From positions 62,001-126,000 of the forward strand of contig JAMWET010000129.1 of NCBI GenBank assembly GCA_024036415.1: a DNA stretch of 64,000 nt. The letters run 5' to 3'. A program made the translations under genes and the position numbers. This document shows positions 63,473 to 64,000 of this stretch, one piece after another; the stretch's first letter is position 1, and each line of letters starts with the position of its first letter. The stretch is from Prochilodus magdalenae. Lineage: Eukaryota > Chordata > Actinopteri > Characiformes > Prochilodontidae. The notes under the pieces are model-generated. The model did no database searches, was not told where the DNA came from, and saw only the letters and a program-made list of their open reading frames with translations.

Positions 63473-64000
63473 CTGATGCGAGAGCAAAAAAAAACAAAAA
63501 ACACTGTTAGTTTTAGAACTATATATGCAAACTATATATGGCAAATAAAAACAGAGGTTAGCAGTGCTGCTGTGATTTCCAGAGACATAGTTCAGTATTT
63601 TAAATCAATAAATGGGGTAATACAAGGGAATTTGCGCAGAGGAGCCAACAACTTTACAAGAGAATAAGCTTTAAGAACTTGATTAACTCATCAGATTATA
63701 GGTACGTATATATAGTGACAATTCAGATTCTAACAAAAAATTTTTTTTTTTAAATCGCCCATGTTTGGTGTGCTGAAATGCCACAGAGCTATTCTAACAG
63801 CTAGCTAATTTACTGGGGAAAAAGGTTAATTTAACAACTTGGAAATTGCTGAAAATGTGGTAAAGAGTTCCTCCTAAGAATGACTTCATTATTTTGCAAT
63901 GTATATGCAAATTCAGGGAAACAAGAAAAAATGGAAACCAAGAAAAAAAATAAATAAATAAAAAAATACAACCAAGGCATCACATTAATCTTTGATGCTA

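Overview
The window is vertebrate nuclear DNA, almost certainly from a teleost fish. It has GT-AG introns, CpG-island promoters, long AT-rich non-coding stretches, microsatellites, and relics of Tc1, hAT and MITE-type DNA transposons. One foldback repeat in the second chd2 intron resembles a family I associate with characins and catfishes, so an ostariophysan (perhaps characiform) source is my best guess; this is inference. There are no prokaryotic or viral features.

Two protein genes can be read completely and stand tail to tail. On the + strand is rgma (repulsive guidance molecule A), with three coding exons between 18718 and 26200, a predicted 435-aa GPI-anchored protein, and a long 3' UTR ending near 29070. 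On the - strand is chd2 (chromodomain helicase DNA-binding protein 2). It starts at 58715 and stops at 31786, with 38 coding exons that join in one frame into 1822 aa, plus a likely untranslated first exon in a CpG island near 59285-59650. RGMA and CHD2 are also neighbours on human 15q26, and their paralogues RGMB and CHD1 are neighbours on human 5q, so this linkage is an ancient vertebrate block.

Layout. 1-14860 is an rgma-upstream gene desert with several transposon relics, two microsatellites and stretches that read like conserved non-coding elements. 14860-15720 is a CpG-rich block that may be a distal rgma promoter. 18420-18717 is a proximal promoter and 5' UTR candidate. 18718-29070 is rgma. 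29070-30260 is a short gap between the two convergent 3' ends. 30260-59650 is chd2. 59650-64000 lies upstream of chd2.

The most interesting unannotated signal is in that last block. On the same strand as chd2, about 1 kb upstream, there is a non-coding terminal exon (about 60590-60870) with a strong acceptor, a polyadenylation signal and AAGATGGCGGC / AATGG motifs. A second small exon (63421-63472) has good splice sites. Position, strand and motifs fit CHASERR, the lncRNA known in mammals to lie just upstream of CHD2 and restrain its expression. I propose this as the fish counterpart; RNA evidence is needed.

No tRNA, rRNA, CRISPR or operon features were seen. Conservation claims rest on memory of family sequences, not on searches.
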